DNA of 64,000 nucleotides from Xylocopa sonorina (Eukaryota > Arthropoda > Insecta > Hymenoptera > Apidae). The position numbers were made by a program, and so were the translations under genes. This document shows positions 1-11,656 of this stretch, in pieces. Positions within the stretch are counted from its first letter, which is position 1, and each line of letters begins with the position of its first letter. The notes beneath the pieces are model-generated. The model worked only from the letters and a program-made list of their open reading frames with translations, searched no databases and was not told the origin of the DNA. Where the stretch lies: positions 806,001 to 870,000 of the forward strand of contig NW_027490112.1 of the NCBI RefSeq assembly GCF_050948175.1. Direction: 5' to 3'.

Positions 1-1240
1 TACGTATCCTAGCAATAGATTTCTAATGCTTCTTAAAACGCGATGTCGCATCTCATTTCTATGTTTCATGGTAAGATGTAATATGATTTGCGAAGTATCA
101 TGTATTCCTCGTCTACGATTCAAATGAATGTAAATGCGACACTTCCTTGCAAGGAAATAGCGTCTGCAGATGTCTAGGTATCGTAGCAATAGAGTTCAAA
201 TACTTCTTAAAACGCGATATCGCATCTCATTTCTATGTATCATGATAAGATATAATATGATTTGCGAAGTGTTATGCATTCCTCGTCTATGATTCAAATG
301 AATGTAAATGCGACACTCCCTTGCAAGGAAATAGCATTTGCAGGTGTCTGCGTATCGTAGCAATAGAGTTCAAATGCTTCTTAAAACGAGATATTGCATC
401 TCATATCTATGTTTCATGGTAAGATATAATATTCATTGCGAAGTGTTATGCATTCCTCGTCTACGATTCAAATGAATGTAAATGCGACACTTCCTTGCAA
501 GGAAATAGCGTTTGCAGATGTCTGCGTATCGTAGCAATAGAATTGTTATGATTCTTAAATCGCGATATTGCATCTCATTTCTATGTTTCATGGTACGATT
601 CAAATGAATGTAAATGCGGCACTTCCTTGCAAGGAAATAGCGTGTGCAGATGTCTAGGTATCGTAGCAATAGTGTTCTAATGCTTCTTAAAACGCGATAT
701 CGCATCTCATTTCTATGTTTCATGGTAAGATATAATATGATTTGCGAAGTGTAATATATTCCTCGTCTACACTTCAAATGAATGTAAATGCGACACTTCC
801 TTGCTAGGAAATAGCGTCTACAGATGTCTAGGTATCGTAGCAATAGAGTTCTAATGCTTCTTAGAACGCGATATCGCATCTCATTTCTATGTTTCATGGT
901 AAGATATAATATTCATTGCGAAGTGTTATCCTTTCCTCGTCTACGATTCAAATGAATGTAAATGCGACACTTCCTTGCAAGGAAATAGCGTTTGCAGATG
1001 TCTGCGTATCGTAGCAATAGAATTCCTATGATTCTTAAATCGCGATATTGCATCTCATTTCTATGTTTCATGGTACGATTCAAATGAATGTAAATACGAC
1101 ACTTCCTTGCAAGGAAATAGCGTTTGCAGATGTCTACGTATCGTAGCAATAGATTTCTAATGCTCGTTAAAACGCGATATCGCATCTCATTTCTATGTTT
1201 CATGGTAAGATATAATATGATTTGCGAAGTGTCATGTATT
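1..1240. repeat. C-type satellite segment left of block A1
   Basis: Mixed monomers of the same kinds that dominate after 24.6 kb. The run from about 300 to 1080 (marker 'catttgcaggtgtctg' near 328, then a pair of short monomers) closely parallels 36,930-37,710 and the equivalent places near 39.8, 43.0, 46.8, 51.1 and 57.4 kb. The segment passes into block A1 around 1217-1245, where the d-class monomer containing 'gcgacatcgc' begins. The array therefore flanks the A blocks with C-type material on both sides. Confidence 0.85.
591..1080. repeat. Short-monomer pair cassette 1 (132 bp monomers)
   Basis: Two monomers, at 591 and 1071, read 'catggtacgattc'. They jump directly from 'catggta' to 'cgattcaaatg' and so lack the 42 bp that normally lie between. 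This leaves 132-bp monomers spaced 480 bp apart (132+174+174). The lost interval is bounded by 'ta' on both sides, compatible with a microhomology deletion. The 42-bp loss (14 codons) keeps the minus-strand reading frame. Each short site is preceded by 'aaatcgcgatattgc', which gives a TCGCGA (NruI) site rare elsewhere in the array. Confidence 0.95.
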
Positions 1241-1390
1241 CCTCGTCTACACTTCAAATGAATGTAAATGCGACACTTCCTTGCTAGGAAATAGCGTCTG
1301 CAGATGTCTAGGTATCGTAGCAATAGAGTTCTAATGCTTCTTAAAACGCGACATCGCATCTCATTTCTATGTTTCATGGTAAGATATAAT

Positions 1391-1564
1391 ATTCATTGCG
1401 AAGTGTTATCCTTTCCTCGTCTACGATTCAAATGAATGTAAATGCGACACTTCCTTGCAAGGAAATAGCGTTTGCAGATGTCTACGTATCGTAGCAATAG
1501 AGTTCTTATGATTCTTAAAACGCGATATCGCATCTCATTTCTATGTTTCATGGTAAGATATAAT
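1391..1564. repeat. Reference class-a monomer
   Basis: First class-a copy. It is marked by 'attcattgcg' at its start, 'gttatcctttcctcg', 'acgattcaaatgaatg', the perfect 14-bp palindrome 'ttccttgcaaggaa', 'gtctacgtatcgtag' and 'gttcttatgattc'. A hand count gives 63 G+C in 174 bp and 10 CpG. The 'attcattg' start puts TGA in the otherwise open minus-strand frame. Confidence 0.95.
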
Positions 1565-1738
1565 ATGATTTGCGAAGTGTCATGTATTCCACGTCTACAC
1601 TTCAAATGAACGTAAATGCGACACTACCTTGGTAGGAAATAGCGTCTGCAGATGTATAGGTATCGTAGCAATAGAGCTCTAATGCTTCTTAAAACGCGAT
1701 ATCGCATCTCATTTCTATATTTGATGGTAAGATATAAT
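1565..1738. repeat. Reference class-b monomer
   Basis: Marked by 'gtcatgtattccacg', 'caaatgaacg', a different dyad 'ctacc-tt-ggtag', 'gtctgcagatgtatagg' (with a CTGCAG PstI site), 'gagctctaatg' (GAGCTC SacI site; 'gaactc' in other units) and 'tatatttgatgg' or 'tatatttcatgg'. In the 18-monomer supra-unit some b copies are replaced by b/d hybrids. Confidence 0.93.
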
Positions 1739-1912
1739 ATGATTTGCAAAGTGTTATGTATTCCTCGTCTACACTTCAAATGAATGTGAATGCGTCACTT
1801 CCTCGCTAGGAAATAGCGTTTGCAGATGTCTACGTATCGTAGCAATAGATTTCTAATGCTCGTTAAAACGCGATATCGCATCTCATTTCTATGTTTCATG
1901 GTAAGATATAAT
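1739..1912. repeat. Reference class-c monomer
   Basis: Marked by 'tttgcaaagtg' (CpG lost compared with 'tttgcgaagtg'), 'gaatgtgaatgcgtcac', the dyad variant 'ttcctcgctaggaa' and 'gatttctaatgctcgtt'. In some units 'aacgcgatatc' reads 'aacgtgatatc' (for example near 4653), which looks like a CpG transition copied along with the unit. Confidence 0.93.
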
Positions 1913-2086
1913 ATGATTTGCGAAGTGTCATGTATTCCTCGTCTACACTTCAAATGAATGTAAATGCGACACTTCCTTGCTAGGAAATAGCGTCTGCAGA
2001 TGTCTAGGTATCGTAGCAATAGAGTTCTAATGCTTCTTAAAACGCGATATCGCATCTCATTTCTATGTTTCATGGTAAGATATAAT
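1913..2086. repeat. Reference class-d monomer
   Basis: Marked by 'gtcatgtattcctcg', 'tacacttcaaatgaatg', the dyad variant 'ttccttgctaggaa', 'gtctgcagatgtctagg' (PstI site) and 'gagttctaatgcttc'. The following class-a copy at 2087 closes the 696-bp unit. Confidence 0.93.
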
Positions 2087-3478
2087 ATTCATTGCGAAGT
2101 GTTATCCTTTCCTCGTCTACGATTCAAATGAATGTAAATGCGACACTTCCTTGCAAGGAAATAGCGTTTGCAGATGTCTACGTATCGTAGCAATAGAGTT
2201 CTTATGATTCTTAAAACGCGATATCGCATCTCATTTCTATGTTTCATGGTAAGATATAATATGATTTGCGAAGTGTCATGTATTCCATGTCTACACTTCA
2301 AATGAACGTAAATGCGACACTACCTTGGTAGGAAATAGCGTCTGCAGATGTATAGGTATCGTAGCAATAGAGCTCTAATGCTTCTTAAAACGCGATATCG
2401 CATCTCATTTCTATATTTGATGGTAAGATATAATATGATTTGCAAAGTGTTATGTATTCCTCGTCTACACTTCAAATGAATGTGAATGCGTCACTTCCTC
2501 GCTAGGAAATAGCGTTTGCAGATGTCTACGTATCGTAGCAATAGATTTCTAATGCTCGTTAAAACGCGATATCGCATCTCATTTCTATGTTTCATGGTAA
2601 GATATAATATGATTTGCGAACTGTCATGTATTCCTCGTCTACACTTCAAATGAATGTAAATGCGACACTTCCTTGCTAGGAAATAGTGTCTGCAGATGTC
2701 TAGGTATCGTAGCAATAGAGTTCTAATGCTTCTTAAAACGCGATATCGCATCACATTTCTATGTTTCATGGTAAAATATAATATTCATTGCGAAGTGTTT
2801 TCCTTTCCTCGTCTGCGATTCAAATGAATGTAAATGCGACACTTCCTTGCAAGGAAATAGCGTTTGCAGATGTCTACGTATCGTAGCAATAGAGTTCTTG
2901 TGATTCTTAAAACGCGATATCGCATCTCATTTCTATGTTTCATGGTAAGATATAATATGATTTGCGAAGTGTCATGTATTCCACGTCTACACTTCAAATG
3001 AACGTAAATGCGACACTACCTTGGTAGGAAATAGCGTCTGCAGATGTATAGGTATCGTAGCAATAGAGCTCTAATGCTTCTTAAAACGCGATATCGCATC
3101 TCATTTCTATATTTCATGGTAAGATATAATATGATTTGCAAAGTGTTATGTATTCCTCGTCTACACTTCAAATGAATGTGAATGCGTCACTTCCTCGCTA
3201 GGAAATAGCGTTTGCAGATGTCTACGTATCGTAGCAATAGATTTCTAATGCTCGTTAAAACGCGATATCGCATCTCATTTCTATGTTTCATGGTAAGATA
3301 TAATATGATTTGCGAAGTGTCATGTATTCCTCGTCTACACTTCAAATGAATGTAAATGCGACACTTCCTTGCTAGGAAATAGCGTCTGCAGATGTCTAGG
3401 TATCGTAGCAATAGAGTTCTAATGCTTCTTAAAACGCGATATCGCATCTCATTTCTATGTTTCATGGTAAGATATAAT

Positions 3479-6400
3479 ATTCATTGCGAAGTGTTATCCT
3501 TTCCTCGTCTACGATTCAAATGAATGTAAATGCGACACTTCCTTACAAGGAAATAGCGTTTGCAGATGTCTACGTATCGTAGCAATAGAGTTCTTATGAT
3601 TCTTAAAACGCGATATCGCATCTCATTTCTATGTTTCATGGTAAGATATAATATGATTTGCGAAGTGTCATGTATTCCACGTCTACACTTCAAATGAACG
3701 TAAATGCGACACTACCTTGGTAGGAAATAGCGTCTGCAGATGTATAGGTATCGTAGCAATAGAACTCTAATGCTTCTTAAAACGCGATATCGCATCTCAT
3801 TTCTATATTTCATGGTAAGATATAATATTCATTGCGAAGTGTTATCCTTTCCTCGTCTACGATTCAAATGAATGTAAATGCGACACTTCCTTGCAAGGAA
3901 ATAGCGTTTGCAGATGTCTACGTATCGTAGCAATAGAGTTCTTATGATTCTTAAAACGCGATATCGCATCTCATTTCTATGTTTCATGGTAAGATATAAT
4001 ATGATTTGCGAAGTGTCATGTATTCCACGTCTACACTTCAAATGAACGTAAATGCGACACTTCCTTGCCAGGAAATAGCGTCTGCAGATGTCTAGGTATC
4101 GTAGCAATAGAGTTCTAATGCTTCTTAAAACGCGATATCGCATCTCATTTCTATGTTTCATGGTAAGCTATAATATTCATTGCGAAGTGTTATCCTTTCC
4201 TCGTCTACGATTCAAATGAATGTAAATGCGACACTTCCTTGCAAGGAAATAGCGTTTGCAGATGTCTACGTATCGTAGCAATAGAGTTCTTATGATTCTT
4301 AAAACGCGATATCGCATCTCATTTCTATGTTTCATGGTAAGATATAATATGATTTGCGAAGTGTCATGTATTCCACGTCTACACTTCAAATGAACGTAAA
4401 TGCGACACTACCTTGGTAGGAAATAGCGTCTGCAGATGTATAGGTATCTTAGCAATAGAGCTCTAATGCTTCTTAAAACGCGATATCGCATCTCATTTCT
4501 ATATTTCATGGTAAGATGTAATATGATTTGCAAAGTGTTATGTATTCCTCGTCTACACTTCAAATGAATGTGAATGCGTCACTTCCTCGCTAGGAAATAG
4601 CGTTTGCAGATGTCTACGTATCGTAGCAATAGATTTCTAATGCTCGTTAAAACGTGATATCGCATCTCATTTCTATGTTTCATGGTAAGATATAATATGA
4701 TTTGCGAAGTGTCATGTATTCCTCGTCTACACTTCAAATGAATGTAAATGCGACACTTCCTTGCTAGGAAATAGCGTCTGCAGATGTCTAGGTATCGTAG
4801 CAATAGAGTTCTAATGCTTCTTAAAACGCGATATCGCATCTCATTTCTATGTTTCATGGTAAGATATAATATTCATTGCGAAGTGTTATCCTTTCCTCGT
4901 CTACGATTCAAATGAATGTAAATGCGACACTTCCTTGCAAGGAAATAGCGTTTGCAGATGTCTACGTATCGTAGCAATAGAGTTCTTATGATTCTTAAAA
5001 CGCGATATCGCATCTCATTTCTATGTTTCATGGTAAGATATAATATGATTTGCGAAGTGTCATGTATTCCACGTCTACACTTCAAATGAACGTAAATGCG
5101 ACACTACCTTGGTAGGAAATAGCGTCTGCAGATGTATAGGTATCGTAGCAATAGAACTCTAATGCTTCTTAAAACGCGATATCGCATCTCATTTCTATGT
5201 TTCATGGTAAGATATAATATTCATTGCGAAGTGTTATCCTTTCCTCGTCTACGATTCAAATGAATGTAAATGCGACACTTCCTTGCAAGGAAATAGCGTT
5301 TGCAGATGTCTACGTATCGTAGCAATAGAGTTCTTATGATTCTTAAAACGCGATATCGCATCTCATTTCTATGTTTCATGGTAAGATATAATATGATTTG
5401 CGAAGTGTCATGTATTCCACGTCTACACTTCAAATGAACGTAAATGCGACACTACCTTGGTAGGAAATAGCGTCTGCAGATGTATAGGTATCGTAGCAAT
5501 AGAGCTCTAATGCTTCTTAAAACGCGATATCGCATCTCATTTCTATATTTCATGGTAAGATGTAATATGATTTGCAAAGTGTTATGTATTCCTCGTCTAC
5601 ACTTCAAATGAATGTGAATGCGTCACTTCCTCGCTAGGAAATAGCGTTTGCAAATGTCTACGTATCGTAGCAATAGATTTCTAATGCTCGTTAAAACGCG
5701 ATATCGCATCTCATTTCTATGTTTCATGGTATGATATAATATGATTTGCAAAGTGTCATGTATTCCTCGTCTACACTTCAAATGAATGTAAATGCGACAC
5801 TTCCTTGCTAGGAAATAGCGTCTGCAGATGTCTAGGTATCGTAGCAATAGAGTTCTAATGCTTCTTAAAACGCGATATCGCATCTCATTTCTATGTTTCA
5901 TGGTAAGATATAATATTCATTGCGAAGTGTTATCCTTTCCTCGTCTACGATTCAAATGAATGTAAATGCGACACTTCCTTGCTTGGAAATATCGTTTGCA
6001 GATGTCTACGTATCGTAGCAATAGAGTTCTTATGATTCTTAAAACGCGATATCGCATCTCATTTCTATGTTTCATGGTAAGATATAATATGATTTGCGAA
6101 GTGTCATGTATTCCACGTCTACACTTCAAATGAACGTAAATGCGACACTACTTTGGTAGGAAATAGCGTCTGCAGATGTATAGGTATCGTAGCAATAGAA
6201 CTCTAATGCTTCTTAAAACGCGATATCGCATCTCATTTCTATATTTCATGGTAAGATATAATATGATTTGCAAAGTGTTATGTATTCCTCGTCTACACTT
6301 CTAATGAATGTGAATGCGTCACTTCCTCGCTAGGAAATAGCGATTGCAGATGTCTACGTATCGTAGCAATAGATTTCTAATGCTCGTTAAAACGCGATAT

Positions 6401-6610
6401 CGCATCTCATTTCTATGTTTCATGGTAAGATATAATATGATTTGCAAAGTGTCATGTATTCCTCGTCTACACTTCAAATGAATGTAAATGCGACACTTCC
6501 TTGCCAGGAAATAGCGTCTGCAGATGTCTAGGTATCGTAGCAATAGAGTTCTAATGCTTCTTAAAACGCGATATCGCATCTCATTTCTATGTTTCATGGT
6601 AAGATATAAT
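3479..6610. repeat. 18-monomer (3,132-bp) supra-unit, copy 1 in A1
   Basis: The unit order ab, a(b/d), abcd, ab, abcd, abcd (2+2+4+2+4+4 = 18 monomers) starts here and begins again at 6611. The stretch from about 3,690 to 5,676 matches about 6,822 to 8,808 at an offset of exactly 3,132 bp. The match includes private marks such as the hybrid monomer with 'ttccttgccaggaa', 'ggtaagctataat', 'gtatcttagcaatag' and 'aacgtgatatc'. This is a repeat of repeats, one level above the tetramer. Confidence 0.88.
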
Positions 6611-8805
6611 ATTCATTGCGAAGTGTTATCCTTTCCTCGTCTACGATTCAAATGAATGTAAATGCGACACTTCCTTGCAAGGAAATAGCGTTTGCAGATG
6701 TCTACGTATCGTAGCAATAGAGTTCTTATGATTCTTGAAACGCGATATCGCATCTCATTTCTATGTTTCATGGTAAGTTATAATATGATTTGCGAAGTGT
6801 CATGTATTCCACGTCTACACTTCAAATGAACGTAAATGCGACACTACCTTGGTAGGAAATAGCGTCTGCAGATGTATAGGTATCGTAGCAATAGAACTCT
6901 AATGCTTCTTAAAACGCGATATCGCATCTCATTTCTATATTTCATGGTAAGATATAATATTCATTGCGAAGTGTTATCCTTTCCTCGTCTACGATTCAAA
7001 TGAATGTAAATGCGACACTTCCTTGCAAGGAAATAGCGTTTGCAGATGTCTACGTATCGTAGCAATAGAGTTCTTATGATTCTTAAAACGCGATATCGCA
7101 TCTCATTTCTATGTTTCATGGTAAGATATAATATGATTTGCGAAGTGTCATGTATTCCACGTCTACACTTCAAATGAACGTAAATGCGACACTTCCTTGC
7201 CAGGAAATAGCGTCTGCAGATGTCTAGGTATCGTAGCAATAGAGTTCTAATGCTTCTTAAAACGCGATATCGCATCTCATTTCTATGTTTCATGGTAAGC
7301 TATAATATTCATTGCGAAGTGTTATCCTTTCCTCGTCTACGATTCAAATGAATGTAAATGCGACACTTCCTTGCAAGGAAATAGCGTTTGCAGATGTCTA
7401 CGTATCGTAGCAATAGAGTTCTTATGATTCTTAAAACGCGATATCGCATCTCATTTCTATGTTTCATGGTAAGATATAATATGATTTGCGAAGTGTCATG
7501 TATTCCACGTCTACACTTCAAATGAACGTAAATGCGACACTACCTTGGTAGGAAATAGCGTCTGCAGATGTATAGGTATCTTAGCAATAGAGCTCTAATG
7601 CTTCTTAAAACGCGATATCGCATCTCATTTCTATATTTCATGGTAAGATGTAATATGATTTGCAAAGTGTTATGTATTCCTCGTCTACACTTCAAATGAA
7701 TGTGAATGCGTCACTTCCTCGCTAGGAAATAGCGTTTGCAGATGTCTACGTATCGTAGCAATAGATTTCTAATGCTCGTTAAAACGTGATATCGCATCTC
7801 ATTTCTATGTTTCATGGTAAGATATAATATGATTTGCGAAGTGTCATGTATTCCTCGTCTACACTTCAAATGAATGTAAATGCGACACTTCCTTGCTAGG
7901 AAATAGCGTCTGCAGATGTCTAGGTATCGTAGCAATAGAGTTCTAATGCTTCTTAAAACGCGATATCGCATCTCATTTCTATGTTTCATGGTAAGATATA
8001 ATATTCATTGCGAAGTGTTATCCTTTCCTCGTCTACGATTCAAATGAATGTAAATGCGACACTTCCTTGCAAGGAAATACCGTTTGCAGATGTCTACGTA
8101 TCGTAGCAATAGAGTTCTTATGATTCTTAAAACGCGATATCGCATCTCATTTCTATGTTTCATGGTAAGATATAATATGATTTGCGAAGTGTCATGTATT
8201 CCACGTCTACACTTCAAATGAACGTAAATGCGACACTACCTTGGTAGGAAATAGCGTCTGCAGATGTATAGGTATCGTAGCAATAGAACTCTAATGCTTC
8301 TTAAAACGCGATATCGCATCTCATTTCTATGTTTCATGGTAAGATATAATATTCATTGCGAAGTGTTATCCTTTCCTCGTCTACGATTCAAATGAATGTA
8401 AATGCGACACTTCCTTGCAAGGAAATAGCGTTTGCAGATGTCTACGTATCGTAGCAATAGAGTTCTTATGATTCTTAAAACGCGATATCGCATCTCATTT
8501 CTATGTTTCATGGTAAGATATAATATGATTTGCGAAGTGTCATGTATTCCACGTCTACACTTCAAATGAACGTAAATGCGACACTACCTTGGTAGGAAAT
8601 AGCGTCTGCAGATGTATAGGTATCGTAGCAATAGAGCTCTAATGCTTCTTAAAACGCGATATCGCATCTCATTTCTATATTTCATGGTAAGATGTAATAT
8701 GATTTGCAAAGTGTTATGTATTCCTCGTCTACACTTCAAATGAATGTGAATGCGTCACTTCCTCGCTAGGAAATAGCGTTTGCAAATGTCTACGTATCGT
8801 AGCAA
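6611..8805. repeat. Second, truncated 18-monomer supra-unit in A1
   Basis: Repeats the order ab, a(b/d), abcd, ab, abc of the previous supra-unit. It then switches inside a c monomer (about 8,800) to the divergent e cassette instead of continuing. A substitution giving 'ggtaagttataat' near 6775 is shared with the A2 equivalent near 15,997, so it predates the block duplication. Confidence 0.85.
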
Positions 8806-9412
8806 TGGAGTTCTTATGATTCTTAAAACGCGATATCGGATTTCATTTCCATGTTTCATGGTAAGATATAATATGATTTGCGGAGTGTTATGTATTCCTC
8901 GTCTACACTTCAAATGAATGTAAATGCGACACTTCCTTGCCACGAAATAGCGTCTGCAGATGTCTAGGTATCGTAGCAATAGAGTTCTAATGCTTCTTAA
9001 AACGCGATATCGCATCTCATTTCTATGTTTCATGGTAAGGTATAATATGATTTGCGAAGTGTTATGTATCCGTCGTCTACACTTCAAATGAATGTAATTG
9101 CGACACTTTCTTGCAAGGAAATAGCGTTTGCAGATGTCTACCTATCGTAGCAATTGATTTCTGCTGCTTCTTAAAACGCGATATCGCATCTCATTTCTAT
9201 GTTTCATGGTAAGATGTAATATGATTTGCGAAGTGTTATGTATTCCTCGTCTACACTTCAAATGAATGTAACTGCGACACTTCCTTGCTAGGAAATAGCG
9301 TCTGCAGATGACTACGTCGCGAAGCAATAGAGTTCAAATGCTTCTTAAAACGAGATTTTGCATCTCATATCTATGTTTCATGATAAGATATAATATTCAT
9401 TGCGAAGTGTTA
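8806..9412. repeat. Divergent e cassette, copy 1
   Basis: About 3.5 monomers with private variants: 'gatatcggatttcatttcc', 'gcggagtgttatg', 'gccacgaaatagc', 'gtatccgtcgtc', 'gatttctgctgcttc', and 'gatgactacgtcgcgaagc'. The same series recurs at 18,027-18,617 and 21,507-22,096, each time closing an A block. Here the cassette ends at a junction (about 9,412) straight into block A2. In the other two copies it continues into segment B. Confidence 0.92.
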
Positions 9413-11656
9413 TGTATTCCTCGTCTACACTTCAAATGAATGTAAATGCGACACTTCCTTGCTAGGAAATAGCGTCTGCAGATGTCTAGGTATCGTAGCA
9501 ATAGAGTTCTAATGCTTCTTAAAACGCGACATCGCATCTCATTTCTATGTTTCATGGTAAGATATAATATTCATTGCGAAGTGTTATCCTTTCCTCGTCT
9601 ACGATTCAAATGAATGTAAATGCGACACTTCCTTGCAAGGAAATAGCGTTTGCAGATGTCTACGTATCGTAGCAATAGAGTTCTTATGATTCTTAAAACG
9701 CGATATCGCATCTCATTTCTATGTTTCATGGTAAGATATAATATGATTTGCGAAGTGTCATGTATTCCACGTCTACACTTCAAATGAACGTAAATGCGAC
9801 ACTACCTTGGTAGGAAATAGCGTCTGCAGATGTATAGGTATCGTAGCAATAGAGCTCTAATGCTTCTTAAAACGCGATATCGCATCTCATTTCTATATTT
9901 GATGGTAAGATATAATATGATTTGCAAAGTGTTATGTATTCCTCGTCTACACTTCAAATGAATGTGAATGCGTCACTTCCTCGCTAGGAAATAGCGTTTG
10001 CAGATGTCTACGTATCGTAGCAATAGATTTCTAATGCTCGTTAAAACGCGATATCGCATCTCATTTCTATGTTTCATGGTAAGATATAATATGATTTGCG
10101 AAGTGTCATGTATTCCTCGTCTACACTTCAAATGAATGTAAATGCGACACTTCCTTGCTAGGAAATAGCGTCTGCAGATGTCTAGGTATCGTAGCAATAG
10201 AGTTCTAATGCTTCTTAAAACGCGATATCGCATCTCATTTCTATGTTTCATGGTAAGATATAATATTCATTGCGAAGTGTTATCCTTTCCTCGTCTACGA
10301 TTCAAATGAATGTAAATGCGACACTTCCTTGCAAGGAAATAGCGTTTGCAGATGTCTACGTATCGTAGCAATAGAGTTCTTATGATTCTTAAAACGCGAT
10401 ATCGCATCTCATTTCTATGTTTCATGGTAAGATATAATATGATTTGCGAAGTGTCATGTATTCCATGTCTACACTTCAAATGAACGTAAATGCGACACTA
10501 CCTTGGTAGGAAATAGCGTCTGCAGATGTATAGGTATCGTAGCAATAGAGCTCTAATGCTTCTTAAAACGCGATATCGCATCTCATTTCTATATTTGATG
10601 GTAAGATATAATATGATTTGCAAAGTGTTATGTATTCCTCGTCTACACTTCAAATGAATGTGAATGCGTCACTTCCTCGCTAGGAAATAGCGTTTGCAGA
10701 TGTCTACGTATCGTAGCAATAGATTTCTAATGCTCGTTAAAACGCGATATCGCATCTCATTTCTATGTTTCATGGTAAGATATAATATGATTTGCGAACT
10801 GTCATGTATTCCTCGTCTACACTTCAAATGAATGTAAATGCGACACTTCCTTGCTAGGAAATAGTGTCTGCAGATGTCTAGGTATCGTAGCAATAGAGTT
10901 CTAATGCTTCTTAAAACGCGATATCGCATCACATTTCTATGTTTCATGGTAAAATATAATATTCATTGCGAAGTGTTTTCCTTTCCTCGTCTGCGATTCA
11001 AATGAATGTAAATGCGACACTTCCTTGCAAGGAAATAGCGTTTGCAGATGTCTACGTATCGTAGCAATAGAGTTCTTGTGATTCTTAAAACGCGATATCG
11101 CATCTCATTTCTATGTTTCATGGTAAGATATAATATGATTTGCGAAGTGTCATGTATTCCACGTCTACACTTCAAATGAACGTAAATGCGACACTACCTT
11201 GGTAGGAAATAGCGTCTGCAGATGTATAGGTATCGTAGCAATAGAGCTCTAATGCTTCTTAAAACGCGATATCGCATCTCATTTCTATATTTCATGGTAA
11301 GATATAATATGATTTGCAAAGTGTTATGTATTCCTCGTCTACACTTCAAATGAATGTGAATGCGTCACTTCCTCGCTAGGAAATAGCGTTTGCAGATGTC
11401 TACGTATCGTAGCAATAGATTTCTAATGCTCGTTAAAACGCGATATCGCATCTCATTTCTATGTTTCATGGTAAGATATAATATGATTAGCGAAGTGTCA
11501 TGTATTCCTCGTCTACACTTCAAATGAATGTAAATGCGACACTTCCTTGCTAGGAAATAGCGTCTGCAGATGTCTAGGTATCGTAGCAATAGAGTTCTAA
11601 TGCTTCTTAAAACGCGATATCGCATCTCATTTCTATGTTTCATGGTAAGATATAAT

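Larger units (their letters stand above)
1241..8805. repeat. Higher-order repeat block A1 (a-b-c-d tetramer based)
   Basis: Four monomer classes alternate in fixed order. Class-a monomers start at 1391, 2087, 2783, 3479, 3827, 4175, 4871, 5219, 5915, 6611, 6959, 7307, 8003 and 8351. This gives unit lengths of 696 (abcd) or 348 (ab, or a followed by a b/d hybrid). The order is abcd x3, ab, a(b/d), abcd, ab, abcd, abcd, ab, a(b/d), abcd, ab, abc, then the e cassette. Copies of one class are nearly identical across units, while the four classes differ from one another at many diagnostic sites. That is the defining signature of a higher-order repeat. The block recurs at +8,178 bp (up to about 3.55 kb), then +8,874 and finally +9,222 as block A2. 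Confidence 0.95.
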
